This document shows positions 6,696-14,335 of a DNA stretch of 32,491 nt, piece by piece. This DNA is from an uncultured Lachnospiraceae bacterium (GTDB taxonomy: Bacteria > Bacillota > Clostridia > Lachnospirales > Lachnospiraceae), in NCBI GenBank assembly GCA_902760415.1, contig CACWGK010000018.1, positions 1 through 32,491 on the forward strand, given 5' to 3'. The notes below the pieces were generated by a model. It had not been told where the DNA came from, made no database searches, and saw only the letters and a list, made by a program, of their open reading frames with translations. Positions within the stretch are counted from its first letter, which is position 1, and every line of letters begins with the position of its first letter. The position numbers and the translations under genes are program-made.

Positions 6696-7481
6696 TTAGT
6701 GTATATCTTTCTTATTATACTTTACGTAAGCGATGATGATTCCAATCAGCATCATGATCATGCCTGGAATAATATATTCTATCTTAAGTTCGCCGTTATT
6801 TATTATATCAGAACCTTCGGTATATCCAAAAGGGGTAATATATTTCAGAACCTCTGCGTCCTCGGAAATGTTAGCAATGATATTAAAGAAGTACATAAGT
6901 GAGGCAAGTCCGATTCCAATTCCAAGTCCTGACTTACGGAGAAATGCAGATATTCCGAAACAGATTCCTGCAATCTCAAATTGCATCAGGAGATATGCCA
7001 ACTGGAAGAGAAGCAGTTCCTTCCAGAAGATTTCCTCATCTATCATTACTATAGAAAGAAGAGTACATCCAAGTACTACTGCATTTAATATAATGATGAT
7101 AGAAAATACGCTGAGGAACTTCTCGGTGATAATCTTAGTTCTTGATACGGGATGAGTCATAAGAAACTCTGCAGTTCTTTCCTTTTCTTCCTTCATAAGT
7201 GCGGTAATTGCTGTGATAGCTGCGAAAAATGCACCGCCGATTCCTAGGATATTTCCACCCTCTACAGCATAGAAACCAACTAGTGTACCGAAGTTGAGCT
7301 GATCCATTCCAAAGGCCTCAGTAAAGTTACCCATGGATGAAAACATATCATTTACGCCTTCCATCTGTGATTCCATATCTGGATACATCAAAACGCATGC
7401 GGCAATAAGCAGTCCGATGGAGAGACTCCATATTGCAATTGAAAGCTTCTGCGACTTAATTTCCTGTTTAAATATTGTCAT
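6696..7481 (-). CDS. ABC-2 type transporter permease
   Basis: 261 residues with about six membrane segments: near residues 15-35, 72-92, 120-145, 155-180, 183-200 and 235-255. It is the membrane partner of the ATPase encoded just upstream. A conserved cytoplasmic stretch, MKEEKERTAEFLMTHPVSRTKIITEK, after the second segment is typical of ABC-2 permeases of the bacitracin/antibiotic export type ('EEK..T.E.L...P.SR'). The gene lies 59 bases after the ATPase and 12 before TetR. The substrate is unknown; drug or peptide export is likely given the linked TetR gene. Confidence 0.85.
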   Translation of the reverse strand: MTIFKQEIKSQKLSIAIWSLSIGLLIAACVLMYPDMESQMEGVNDMFSSMGNFTEAFGMDQLNFGTLVGFYAVEGGNILGIGGAFFAAITAITALMKEEKERTAEFLMTHPVSRTKIITEKFLSVFSIIIILNAVVLGCTLLSIVMIDEEIFWKELLLFQLAYLLMQFEIAGICFGISAFLRKSGLGIGIGLASLMYFFNIIANISEDAEVLKYITPFGYTEGSDIINNGELKIEYIIPGMIMMLIGIIIAYVKYNKKDIH

Positions 7482-7540
7482 ATCTAATTCCTCAATCTTT
7501 CTAAAGAAAACTCATAGTGGGGTGCTGTGAGTGTTATAGG

Positions 7541-8416
7541 TTATTCGTAATAATTCATAAATATCTCTTCAAGACTTGGCTCTGTTATGGTTATATCTTT
7601 TGGATTTTCACTCGCTAGTAGTTCGAGCAGTGCCTGAAGATTTCCGTTATAAAAGAAGCATGTCTGTTTGTTATTAGATGATTCAGTTGGAGTAACACCA
7701 GATAGTGCTGCAAGCTTCTTGTCATCAAACTGTCCGGTGATAGTAACTTTCTTTGTGCCGGTCTGTTCTAGATTTTCAACCTTATCAGACATGATGATTC
7801 GTCCATCCTTGATAAATGCTGCTGTGTGGCAGTAGTTCTGTACCTCGGAAAGTATATGGGATGAGAAGAAGATTGTTGAACCTTGCTCATTTTCTTCCAT
7901 TAATATATTGAAGAACTCTTTCTGCATCAGAGGATCAAGTCCGGATGTAGGCTCATCTAGGATGAGGAGCTTTGGACTATGCTGTATAGCACAAACTATT
8001 CCGACCTTCTTTCTGTTACCAAGAGATAATTCATCCACCTTCTTATTTAAGTCTAGTCCGAGTCTTTCGCATAGGTTTTTCTGCTTATCTATGCACTTTG
8101 CATGTCGTAAATCTGCAGAGTACTTAATGGCGTCCTTAACTTTCATTCCGCTATAGAAGTTAATCTCTGAAGGAAGGTATCCTATCTCACGTAGAATCTT
8201 CTCTTTTTCGGATACGATGTCATAACCTAGAACCTTGGCACTTCCACTGGTTGGACTTATAAGTCCTAGCAGAGTTCGAATAGTAGTAGATTTGCCTGCG
8301 CCATTTGGTCCGATGAAACCGAAGAAGTCGCCTTCTGCAACTGCGAGATGCAGTTCGTTGATGCCGCGGCTTTTTCCATAACTTTTGGTTAATTTGTTTG
8401 TTTCGATTGCATTCAT
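7541..8416 (-). CDS. ABC transporter ATP-binding protein
   Basis: 291 residues with GAGGAAA before the ATG. It has Walker A GPNGAGKST near residue 37, a Q-loop region (GYLPSEINFYSGM), the signature LSLGNRKKVG (a variant of LSGGQ), Walker B LLILDEPTSGLDP and the switch histidine in FFSSHILSE. The C-terminal extension of about 80 residues is usual for drug-export ATPases of the CcmA/BcrA group. It forms an exporter with the ABC-2 permease downstream and is the first gene of the TetR-linked operon. Confidence 0.92.
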   Translation of the reverse strand: MNAIETNKLTKSYGKSRGINELHLAVAEGDFFGFIGPNGAGKSTTIRTLLGLISPTSGSAKVLGYDIVSEKEKILREIGYLPSEINFYSGMKVKDAIKYSADLRHAKCIDKQKNLCERLGLDLNKKVDELSLGNRKKVGIVCAIQHSPKLLILDEPTSGLDPLMQKEFFNILMEENEQGSTIFFSSHILSEVQNYCHTAAFIKDGRIIMSDKVENLEQTGTKKVTITGQFDDKKLAALSGVTPTESSNNKQTCFFYNGNLQALLELLASENPKDITITEPSLEEIFMNYYE

Positions 8417-8486
8417 ATCATTTTCCTCATTAATATATAAACCACAGTTGTTTTACCAGTTAATCCTGGTGATAAATAAATGGCCA

Positions 8487-8545
8487 TTGACCGATTAAGT
8501 CGATGTTGACCGCCTCGGTTAATATTGATTATATTCCATTGACCG
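8487..8545 (-). promoter_or_regulatory. TetR-type operator and -10 box of the ABC/TetR operon
   Basis: TTGACCG occurs at 8487, 8506 and 8539. CGGTTAAT (8516-8523) and ATTGACCG (8538-8545) form an inverted repeat with one mismatch. The leftward -10 box TATAAT (8533 to 8528) lies exactly at its centre. No good -35 box is seen. A repressor bound here would cover the -10 box. Confidence 0.5.
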
Positions 8546-8586
8546 TTTTTGAGAAGACCCCAATTTTAAAAAAAAATTTAATATAA

Positions 8587-8612
8587 ATGAATCATACTTC
8601 GACGTGACTCAT
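8587..8612. repeat. degenerate relative of the 2031-2110 palindromic element
   Basis: ATGAATCA (8587-8594) and TGACTCAT (8605-8612) pair with one G-T wobble around a short centre containing ACTTCGACG. The GTGACTCAT arm and the ACGT-type core resemble the element at 2031-2110, but the copy is shorter. Relation between the two is inference. Confidence 0.4.
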
Positions 8613-8694
8613 AATTTATCCTACCGAAAATATACCATAATACCACCGTATAATCAACAAAAATATTAAAAATATACCAAAAACGGATTTACTG

Positions 8695-8722
8695 TTGACA
8701 AATATCTAACAAACGGTATAAT
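8695..8722 (+). promoter_or_regulatory. promoter of the HTH-Uma2 gene
   Basis: TTGACA at 8695-8700 and TATAAT at 8717-8722 with a 16-base spacer. Transcription would begin near 8729, so the upstream TTG codon at 8723 cannot be the start codon. Confidence 0.75.
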
Positions 8723-8773
8723 TTGTATATAAAAATGATTCAATTACAGATTTTTAAGGTGGGAGATGCTGAT

Positions 8774-9580
8774 ATGACTATAGAAGAAATGAAGCGCAGA
8801 AAGAGGGAACTTGGATATTCATTTAATAAATTATCGGAGTTATCCGGAGTGCCAGTTGGAACTCTGCAAAAAATCTTTAGTGGTGAGACTTCTTCACCTA
8901 GATATAATACGATTCAGGCGATTAGTGAGGTATTAAGTGATGCTCCTGCTGAGGAAGTTCATGAGCCGTCGGAAGCCTTTGTTCTAACTAGTGGTAAAGC
9001 TTTACCCGACAGATATTATGAAGGGGAGAAGACTATTGATGATTATATAGCTCTTCCCGAGGGGACACGCGTAGAGCTGATAGATGGAAAGTTCTATGAT
9101 ATGGCAGCTCCGACGACGATTCATCAAAGTATCAGTTTTGAAATATGTTATTTACTAAAGAACTATGTTTCTCGGAATGGTGGCAAATGTGTTCCATTCG
9201 TTGCTCCTACAGATGTTCAGCTAGACTGTGACAACAAGACGATGGTTCAACCGGATGTTCTCGTAGTCTGTGACAGAGATAAGATAACTAAGGCTCGAAT
9301 AGTTGGTGCGCCTGATTTTGTTGTGGAGGTTATATCTCCTAGCAATCCTATCATGGATGCTATGATTAAGCTTTTTAAGTATCAGAAGGCGGGAGTTAGA
9401 GAATACTGGATTGTCTATCCGGACGAGAAGAGGGTTACAGTATTTGATTTTGCTAAAAATGTAGGACCTCAGGATTATACATTTGAGGACTCTATTCCAG
9501 TGGCAATATGGGATGGCAAGTGCGAAATTGACTTCAGTTATATATATAGTCAGATTGAGTTCATGTATGATAAAAATTAA
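8774..9580 (+). CDS. XRE-type HTH fused to Uma2 (DUF820) nuclease-like domain
   Basis: 268 residues from the ATG at 8774, preceded by AAGGTGGGAG. Residues 1-55 form a Cro/C1-type helix-turn-helix (IEEMKRRKRELGYSFNKLSELSGVPVGTLQKIFSGETSSPRYNTIQAISEVL). Residues about 80-265 match Uma2/DUF820, a PD-(D/E)XK restriction-endonuclease-like family: TRVELIDGKFYDMAAPTTIHQSI, QPDVLVVCD, PDFVVEVISPSN, FKYQKAGVREYWIVYPDEKRV. The Asp of QPDV and the Glu of VEVIS are the likely metal ligands, so the site looks intact. Uma2 genes are numerous in cyanobacteria and scattered in Firmicutes; the cellular role is unknown. The fusion suggests that DNA binding directs or regulates the nuclease. It is a single-gene unit with its own promoter. 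Confidence 0.88.
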   Translation: MTIEEMKRRKRELGYSFNKLSELSGVPVGTLQKIFSGETSSPRYNTIQAISEVLSDAPAEEVHEPSEAFVLTSGKALPDRYYEGEKTIDDYIALPEGTRVELIDGKFYDMAAPTTIHQSISFEICYLLKNYVSRNGGKCVPFVAPTDVQLDCDNKTMVQPDVLVVCDRDKITKARIVGAPDFVVEVISPSNPIMDAMIKLFKYQKAGVREYWIVYPDEKRVTVFDFAKNVGPQDYTFEDSIPVAIWDGKCEIDFSYIYSQIEFMYDKN

Positions 9581-9633
9581 CTTTTCTTCTTATGTCATAG
9601 CCTTAATACTTCATTAAAACCAAGGGCCTTGCC

Positions 9634-9662
9634 TTGTCACAAGGGGTTCTTCGTAGTACAAT
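9634..9662 (+). promoter_or_regulatory. promoter of the sensor/GGDEF gene
   Basis: TTGTCA at 9634-9639 and TACAAT at 9657-9662 with a 17-base spacer. The -35 box lies in the small inverted repeat CCTTG-TCA-CAAGG (9632-9644), a possible operator. Confidence 0.6.
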
Positions 9663-9716
9663 AAAAGAACGTTACGTGAAGGAATTAAAAGAATTATATA
9701 GGATAGGACACCCCTT

Positions 9717-11645
9717 ATGAGAAAAAAGATAGCGGTATTTGTATTGAATATGTATGGAGCTATGATAAATGACGTTCAGAGAGGTCTTAATGAAGCGGCC
9801 TTTGAAGAGGACGTTAAGCTTATCTATTTTGCTAGTTTCAGTGATGGATTCAGTAGTGAGTTTTATGATCAGTACGTTAAGTATGATGAAGGAGATATAG
9901 TATCCTTCAAGCTTCCTAATCTCGACGACTTTGATGGCGTTATAGTTATCACTATATCTTTTACACCTGAATACCTTAAGAGGATAGAGCCGCTTCTTGA
10001 GAAGACTAAGACGCCGGTTCTATATCTAGGAGAACCGGATGAACGTTTTTATAGTGTTGGAAATGCTGACGTTGAGTCCTTTAAGGATGTTATAGAACAT
10101 GTAATAAACTCTCACGGCGCGAAGAATATATATAATGTTGCAGGTCCTCAGGATAGAGATTTCTCTATATCCAGAGTTAAAACCTTTAAGGAGACCTTGA
10201 GTGAGTATGGTCTTCCGGCAGATGAAGACAGAATATATTATGGTACGCTATGGCGTGATTGCGGTGATCCGGCTGTTGATTATATTCTGGAGCAGTGCAA
10301 GAAGGATGGCAGTAAACTTCCGGATGCGATAGTTTGCGCAAATGATTTCTCTGCTATCGGTGTAATTGATGCTTGTAGAGAAAGAGGAATCAACGTTCCT
10401 GGAGATGTTATTGTAACTGGATTCGATGGAGTTGAGGCAGCTAGCATGGGTTTCCCTTCTGTTACCACGTCTACTCAGCCGTTCTTTGAAATGGGTAGAG
10501 AAGCCATATCTGTATTTGAAAAGATATGGAAAGGCGAAGATGTTAAGAAGACGACTTGCGTGAAGGGAACACTTACCCCAAGTCAGTCTTGTGGATGTGT
10601 TCCAATAGATATGAATAGAACTGAAGAGATTCGTAATCTATACTCTGGTAGAATGGCTAAGGTCGAATATCTGGCTCAGTCTACTACCAACATGATTCTT
10701 AGTATATCAAATGCTCCGACTATGGAAGATGTATATAGGGAGATAGCAGAAAATGCTAAGTCTGATACAGGTTTTGATACATTTCTTCTATGTCTAGCTC
10801 CTGGTTGGGATGCTCAGCGAGTTGTATCTGATGATACGACAATGCCGGATGAGAAGATGCAGCTTGTATGTGGCTTTATGGGTAACAAATATATTGAGCC
10901 AGAGGAGTTTGACAAGAAGAAACTTCTTCCTGCGGATCTTCTGGATGATCCATTCCCTTATTACATTTGTTCCATCCATCACCTTCAGTATTATATGGGT
11001 TATATGATCATTTCTCCGAGACTTGAGAATTATAACCAGCTTATGGCGAAGTCGTGGATTGTTAACTTAGGAGCCATGCTGGAGAATTGGAGAATCAGAG
11101 TTAAGCTAAATGATACGGTTGCTAGATTAGAGGATCTATCTAGTAGAGATATGCTTACAAGTCTGTATAATAGACGCGGATATGAGATATATTTCAAGCA
11201 GCTCTTCAAGGAGTGCCTAATTGAAGAACAATCTCTTACAGTTATGATCATCGATATGGATAATCTAAAGCATGTAAATGATACCTTTGGTCATAATGAA
11301 GGTGACTACAGTCTGGTTACTATAGCTGATGCTATGATGGCGGCTGCAAATGATGGAGAGATATGCATTAGAACAGGTGGAGATGAGTTCGCAGTTCTGG
11401 CAAAAGGTTACAACGAAGTAAGAGTTAAGGAATATACTAGCCAGGTCAGAGCATATATCCAGAATAAAGTTAAGCAGGATAATAAGCCATATGATCTTGA
11501 TGTCAGCGTTGGTGCATGCATCAGAATACCAGAGGATTCGGATGGTGTTATAACTGATGAAGATATCGATAAGGCATCGGAATCATATATGACATATGCT
11601 GATGCAGAGATGTATGAGGAGAAAAAAACGCATAAACATCGATAG
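9717..11645 (+). CDS. LacI/PBP1-type sensor domain fused to GGDEF diguanylate cyclase
   Basis: 642 residues, with no signal peptide and no membrane segment, so cytoplasmic. Residues 1-290 match the ligand-binding core of LacI/GalR regulators (KIAVFVLNMYGAMINDVQRGL, DGVIVITISFTPEYL, DAIVCANDFSAIGVIDACRERGINVPGDVIVTGFDGVEAASMGFPSVTT), but without the N-terminal helix-turn-helix. A linker or GAF-like region covers about 300-460. The C-terminal GGDEF domain starts near 475 (LSSRDMLTSLYNRRGYE), with the intact GGDEF motif at 554-558, so it should make cyclic di-GMP. The inhibitory RxxD site expected five residues before GGDEF is absent (NDGE there). Sugar binding inside the cell probably tunes cyclic di-GMP output. 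The ribosome binding site is weak (AGGA). Confidence 0.88.
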   Translation: MRKKIAVFVLNMYGAMINDVQRGLNEAAFEEDVKLIYFASFSDGFSSEFYDQYVKYDEGDIVSFKLPNLDDFDGVIVITISFTPEYLKRIEPLLEKTKTPVLYLGEPDERFYSVGNADVESFKDVIEHVINSHGAKNIYNVAGPQDRDFSISRVKTFKETLSEYGLPADEDRIYYGTLWRDCGDPAVDYILEQCKKDGSKLPDAIVCANDFSAIGVIDACRERGINVPGDVIVTGFDGVEAASMGFPSVTTSTQPFFEMGREAISVFEKIWKGEDVKKTTCVKGTLTPSQSCGCVPIDMNRTEEIRNLYSGRMAKVEYLAQSTTNMILSISNAPTMEDVYREIAENAKSDTGFDTFLLCLAPGWDAQRVVSDDTTMPDEKMQLVCGFMGNKYIEPEEFDKKKLLPADLLDDPFPYYICSIHHLQYYMGYMIISPRLENYNQLMAKSWIVNLGAMLENWRIRVKLNDTVARLEDLSSRDMLTSLYNRRGYEIYFKQLFKECLIEEQSLTVMIIDMDNLKHVNDTFGHNEGDYSLVTIADAMMAAANDGEICIRTGGDEFAVLAKGYNEVRVKEYTSQVRAYIQNKVKQDNKPYDLDVSVGACIRIPEDSDGVITDEDIDKASESYMTYADAEMYEEKKTHKHR

Positions 11646-11762
11646 GGATTTCGCCCATCTTTTGGCTAAAAAACTAGAGAATTGCGACATAAATTTTGAA
11701 TATTTGTTCATGTAAGTGAAAAAGTTACAAAAAAGCTATTCATTTTCGTTAAGTTCTACGAA

Positions 11763-11791
11763 TTGACAGTTTGCCCAAATCGAATTAAAGT
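11763..11791 (+). promoter_or_regulatory. promoter of the GH53-like gene
   Basis: TTGACA at 11763-11768 and TAAAGT at 11786-11791 with a 17-base spacer; the start codon is 77 bases downstream. A sigma-D type reading (TAAA then GCCGATA) was not supported. Confidence 0.5.
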
Positions 11792-11868
11792 TTGCTTGAG
11801 AGATAAAGAGAAGATATTGTGCGAACGATTTGAGGTTAGAATCGTAGAAGGTAGACGAGGTATTTTAA

Positions 11869-12660
11869 ATGAGTAACTTAAGTAGAATGGTAAATGTAGC
11901 AAGCGGTGTTGGTAAGGATAGACTTAATATCCTTAGGACAAAGGGCGTTGATACAGTAATGAGCAATGCTCGTATAGTTAATGGTGTTGCAGATGCAGCA
12001 GATTCGATAATCGAGGTTGGTTCAGACGCTAGTTCTCTTGGACTTGGATGGTGCCTTAATCTTGATGTTATGCCACTCTATGAGGAAGTTCTTAAAGAGG
12101 TTGGCCTTGATAACAGAATGTTTGTAAGAAAAGCTGAAAGAGGGGGCTTTGAAAATGTTCATAAGCTCTTTACTAAGCTTGCGGGAACAGGTGTTTCACC
12201 TGATTTTGTACAGATAAAGACAGAGATTTTTAGTGATATTCCAGACCTTGCATTTGGATTTGAAGATCAGACACGTATGCTGAATGCTCTTATCAATGCA
12301 GTTAAGGCTGCTTGTCCAGAGTGCAAGGTTATTCTTAGTACAAGTGATAGTGCAGATAACGAGAAGGCTAAGAAGTGGTTCAATCGTTTCCAGGTTTCTG
12401 GCGGTAAGAAGTTTGATATAATATCACTTAGATATGAACTTAGTTCAGAGACATTTTATAATCTCAGCATTAACATGAGCGATTTATCAAGACGTTTTGA
12501 GGCAGAGATTCTTGTTGATATCTCTGGACAGAAGAATGTTTCATCTGCAGATATTGGATTAGCTGATCTTGACAGTGCTGTTGAGATAGTACCACTTGAC
12601 AGAGGATTAGGAGTTGTATATTCTAATGAGGAACTTGGCGAGGTAACATTAGTTGCTTGA
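11869..12660 (+). CDS. GH53-like barrel protein, probably non-catalytic
   Basis: 263 residues, with no signal peptide. No exact family is recognised. Residues about 48-225 nevertheless follow the order of GH53 endo-beta-1,4-galactanases: EVGSDASSLG (like 'GADVSSL'), GVSPDFVQIKTEI (like 'GVTPDMVQIGNEI'), LNALINAVKAACPECKVILS (like 'LxAAIKAVRxVDPxxKVMLH'), KWFNRFQVSGGKKFDIISLRYE (like 'WFDNLxxxGVDFDVIGLSYYP') and LSRRFEAEILVDISG (like 'LAxRYGKDIIVVETAY'). The acid/base Glu of NE is kept as Glu in KTEI, but the nucleophile Glu of VET is Asp (VDIS). The early barrel strands are shortened. It may be a cytoplasmic sugar-binding or structural derivative. The upstream neighbour is a sugar-sensing cyclase. 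A strong terminator follows. Confidence 0.6.
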   Translation: MSNLSRMVNVASGVGKDRLNILRTKGVDTVMSNARIVNGVADAADSIIEVGSDASSLGLGWCLNLDVMPLYEEVLKEVGLDNRMFVRKAERGGFENVHKLFTKLAGTGVSPDFVQIKTEIFSDIPDLAFGFEDQTRMLNALINAVKAACPECKVILSTSDSADNEKAKKWFNRFQVSGGKKFDIISLRYELSSETFYNLSINMSDLSRRFEAEILVDISGQKNVSSADIGLADLDSAVEIVPLDRGLGVVYSNEELGEVTLVA

Positions 12661-12700
12661 AGAGAACCTTAAGTGGAATTCTTTAGAAAATTGTTCTATA

Positions 12701-12729
12701 AAAGTCACACCTAGGGTGTGACTTTTTTG
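12701..12729 (+). terminator. rho-independent terminator
   Basis: An 11-bp perfect stem, AAAGTCACACC (12701-12711) with GGTGTGACTTT (12715-12725), 3-base loop TAG, followed by T residues. Confidence 0.9.
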
Positions 12730-12811
12730 TATATATAAAAACTCTTTATATAAAGAAAACTTTGTATATGTGAAGTATATTTACGTGTGATAAAAAGTAG
12801 GGGAAAAGAAT

Positions 12812-13594
12812 ATGGCTTATATTTACGAAACACATTTACATACATCTGAAGCCAGCAAGTGTGGAAAGGTTTCGGGTGGAGATTACATTAACTACATGAT
12901 GAAGCAAGGCTATAGCGGAATCATAGTGACAGATCATTTCTTCAATGGTAACAGTGCAGTACCTAAGAATCTTCCTTGGAAGGAGAAGGTTGCAATGTAT
13001 GTTAGTGGCTATAAGGCTGCTAAGAAAATGGCTGATGAGCATAATGCAATGATTACTGATGAATCTGAGAGATTTGATGTATTCTTTGGAATAGAGTATT
13101 ACTTTGAAGGTGATGAATACCTTATCTATGGTGTGGATGAAGACTGGTTATATGCAAATCCTGATGTGATGGATAAGACTAGAGTTGAACTACATGAACT
13201 TGTGTCTAAGGCTGGCGGTATTATGGTCCAGGCGCATCCTTACCGTGAGAGATGGTATATAGACGATATTATACTTACACCAGCTGCCAGCGATGGAATA
13301 GAGATATATAATGCAGCTAACAAGCCAAATATGAATGCACTTGGATATGAATATGCTTGCAAGCTAGACGTCCCTATGTCCGCTGGCTCCGATATTCATT
13401 TCTTCTATGATGGAGCAAAGGGCGGAATGATGTTCGATAGACGCCTTACAAGCATTGAAGATTATATAGATGCATTTATGAATAGAGAAGGAACTCCTGT
13501 TATTCTTGAAGACGGAAAGGTTCAGAGGGTTCTGGATACTAAGGAACAGACAGTTCCTCTTCATAAGCAGACTTATCCGTTAGTGATAAATTAA
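12812..13594 (+). CDS. PHP-domain metal-dependent phosphoesterase
   Basis: 260 residues with AGGGGAA before the ATG. The PHP metal-site motifs appear in order: HLHT with His8 and His10, IVTDH near residue 41, FFGIEYYF with the bridging Glu, MVQAHPY, and AGSDIHFF near the C-terminus. PHP proteins are trinuclear-metal phosphoesterases such as histidinol phosphatase, RNase AM and polymerase-associated exonucleases. The length and motif spacing fit stand-alone phosphoesterases of the YciV/HisK type, but the substrate cannot be told. It is monocistronic, between a terminator and a convergent regulator gene. Confidence 0.85.
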   Translation: MAYIYETHLHTSEASKCGKVSGGDYINYMMKQGYSGIIVTDHFFNGNSAVPKNLPWKEKVAMYVSGYKAAKKMADEHNAMITDESERFDVFFGIEYYFEGDEYLIYGVDEDWLYANPDVMDKTRVELHELVSKAGGIMVQAHPYRERWYIDDIILTPAASDGIEIYNAANKPNMNALGYEYACKLDVPMSAGSDIHFFYDGAKGGMMFDRRLTSIEDYIDAFMNREGTPVILEDGKVQRVLDTKEQTVPLHKQTYPLVIN

Positions 13595-13629
13595 TAATAT
13601 TATTAAGCTAAGCATATAAACTAAGTAAG

Positions 13630-13665
13630 CTAATCAAGTTAACTAATCAAGTTAACTAATTAAGT
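13630..13665. repeat. 13-bp tandem repeat at a convergent gene junction
   Basis: CTAATCAAGTTAA occurs at 13630-13642 and 13643-13655, then a partial copy CTAATTAAGT at 13656-13665. The third unit supplies the last codons and the stop of the minus-strand regulator gene. Confidence 0.75.
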
Positions 13666-14144
13666 GGCTTTATCTTGCCGTCGGCAACAGCCTGGCTGAT
13701 CCACAGCTTTAAGGATTCTATGGTTATAGAAATCTTGTTGAGGTTCTCCTGAATCTTTATGAAGTCCTCAGCTTCGTCGTCGCGGATAGTTCCATCCTCG
13801 GCGATTTCCATCAGTCTATCCTTCTGAGCGTTCAATGCATTTAGGGAATTAAAGATTCCGAGTGAAAGCTCTGCAAGATTAGATGGATGTATTTCTGCAA
13901 CTGTGTCCTGTCCGATACGGCACTCGTGAGTGCAGTAATAGTTGCAGAGGCTAGGCTTTTTATATGCTGATGCCATAGCTACAACGTCAGATGGCTGAAC
14001 TATAGTTCTGTCATTTTCTATCTTATCTATACGGCTCTCAGACACGTAAACCATAGCTTCGCTGGCTTCTGCACGTGTGAGTCCGGCTTCCTCTCTGGAT
14101 CTAAAGTATATATTCTTATCTGCTTTGATTGATTTTCTACCCAT
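13656..14144 (-). CDS. XRE-like HTH regulator with a Cys/His cluster
   Basis: 162 residues with GGGGGT before the ATG. Residues 10-62 form a helix-turn-helix of Cro/C1 type (YFRSREEAGLTRAEASEAMVYVSESRIDKIENDRTIVQPSDVVAMASAY). It is followed at once by the cluster CNYYCTHECRIG (three Cys and one His), which could bind zinc or another metal. Residues 90-160 are helical, with a heptad-like pattern that may mediate dimerisation. It is divergent from the GH13 amylase gene across a 191-base control region, so it may regulate that gene as well as itself. It does not match a named metal-sensor family that I recognise. Confidence 0.8.
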   Translation of the reverse strand: MGRKSIKADKNIYFRSREEAGLTRAEASEAMVYVSESRIDKIENDRTIVQPSDVVAMASAYKKPSLCNYYCTHECRIGQDTVAEIHPSNLAELSLGIFNSLNALNAQKDRLMEIAEDGTIRDDEAEDFIKIQENLNKISITIESLKLWISQAVADGKIKPLN

Positions 14145-14192
14145 TTTACCCCCTGTATTTCCTTTAAAATATTGATGTTAAACATATGTCAC

Positions 14193-14221
14193 ATTATAAC
14201 CTTTTTGAGACGTAATGTCAC
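14193..14221 (-). promoter_or_regulatory. promoter of the Cys-containing HTH gene
   Basis: On the minus strand, GTGACA (14221 to 14216) and TATAAT (14198 to 14193) are separated by 17 bases. GTGACAT occurs again just beyond the -10 box (to 14186), so the -10 box lies between two direct repeats that may bind a regulator. Confidence 0.55.
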
Positions 14222-14241
14222 TTTAATTCTGGCTTATTTTA

Positions 14242-14250
14242 TGGTAAAAT
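14242..14250 (+). promoter_or_regulatory. extended -10 promoter of the GH13 gene
   Basis: TG, one base, then TAAAAT (14245-14250), with only a poor -35 match (TTTAAT at 14222-14227). The start codon is at 14336. Confidence 0.4.
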
Positions 14251-14335
14251 ACAGATTATCTGTGGGCATTGGTCTCGACTTGCTTGATTACCGGATTAAT
14301 TGGCTGTATGTTTCACATTTAACCGGAGGCTGCAT

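Larger units (their letters stand above)
8417..8773. other. divergent intergenic control region
   Basis: The only gene-free stretch over 300 bases. It holds the leftward ABC/TetR operon promoter with TTGACCG repeats (8487-8545), an A/T-rich tract (8562-8582), a degenerate copy of the palindromic element (8587-8612), and the rightward promoter of the HTH-Uma2 gene (8695-8722). TATACC at 8631 and 8673 and the inverse GGTATA at 8715 (overlapping that -10 box) may be sites for the HTH protein itself. No small gene with a convincing ribosome binding site was seen. Confidence 0.6.

Noticed and set aside
11786..11812. Sigma-D (flagellar) promoter TAAAGTTT
   Set aside because: The matching downstream GCCGATAA element is absent, and a normal TTGACA box lies 17 bases upstream.
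11820..11836. LexA/SOS-like box (GAAC...GTT)
   Set aside because: The spacing between half-sites is wrong for GAACnnnnGTTC and the gene downstream is not a repair gene. No SOS box was found before uvrB either.
14300..14335. TTG start giving 12 extra residues on the GH13 enzyme
   Set aside because: There is no binding site before the TTG, and GGAGG lies between it and the ATG at 14336.
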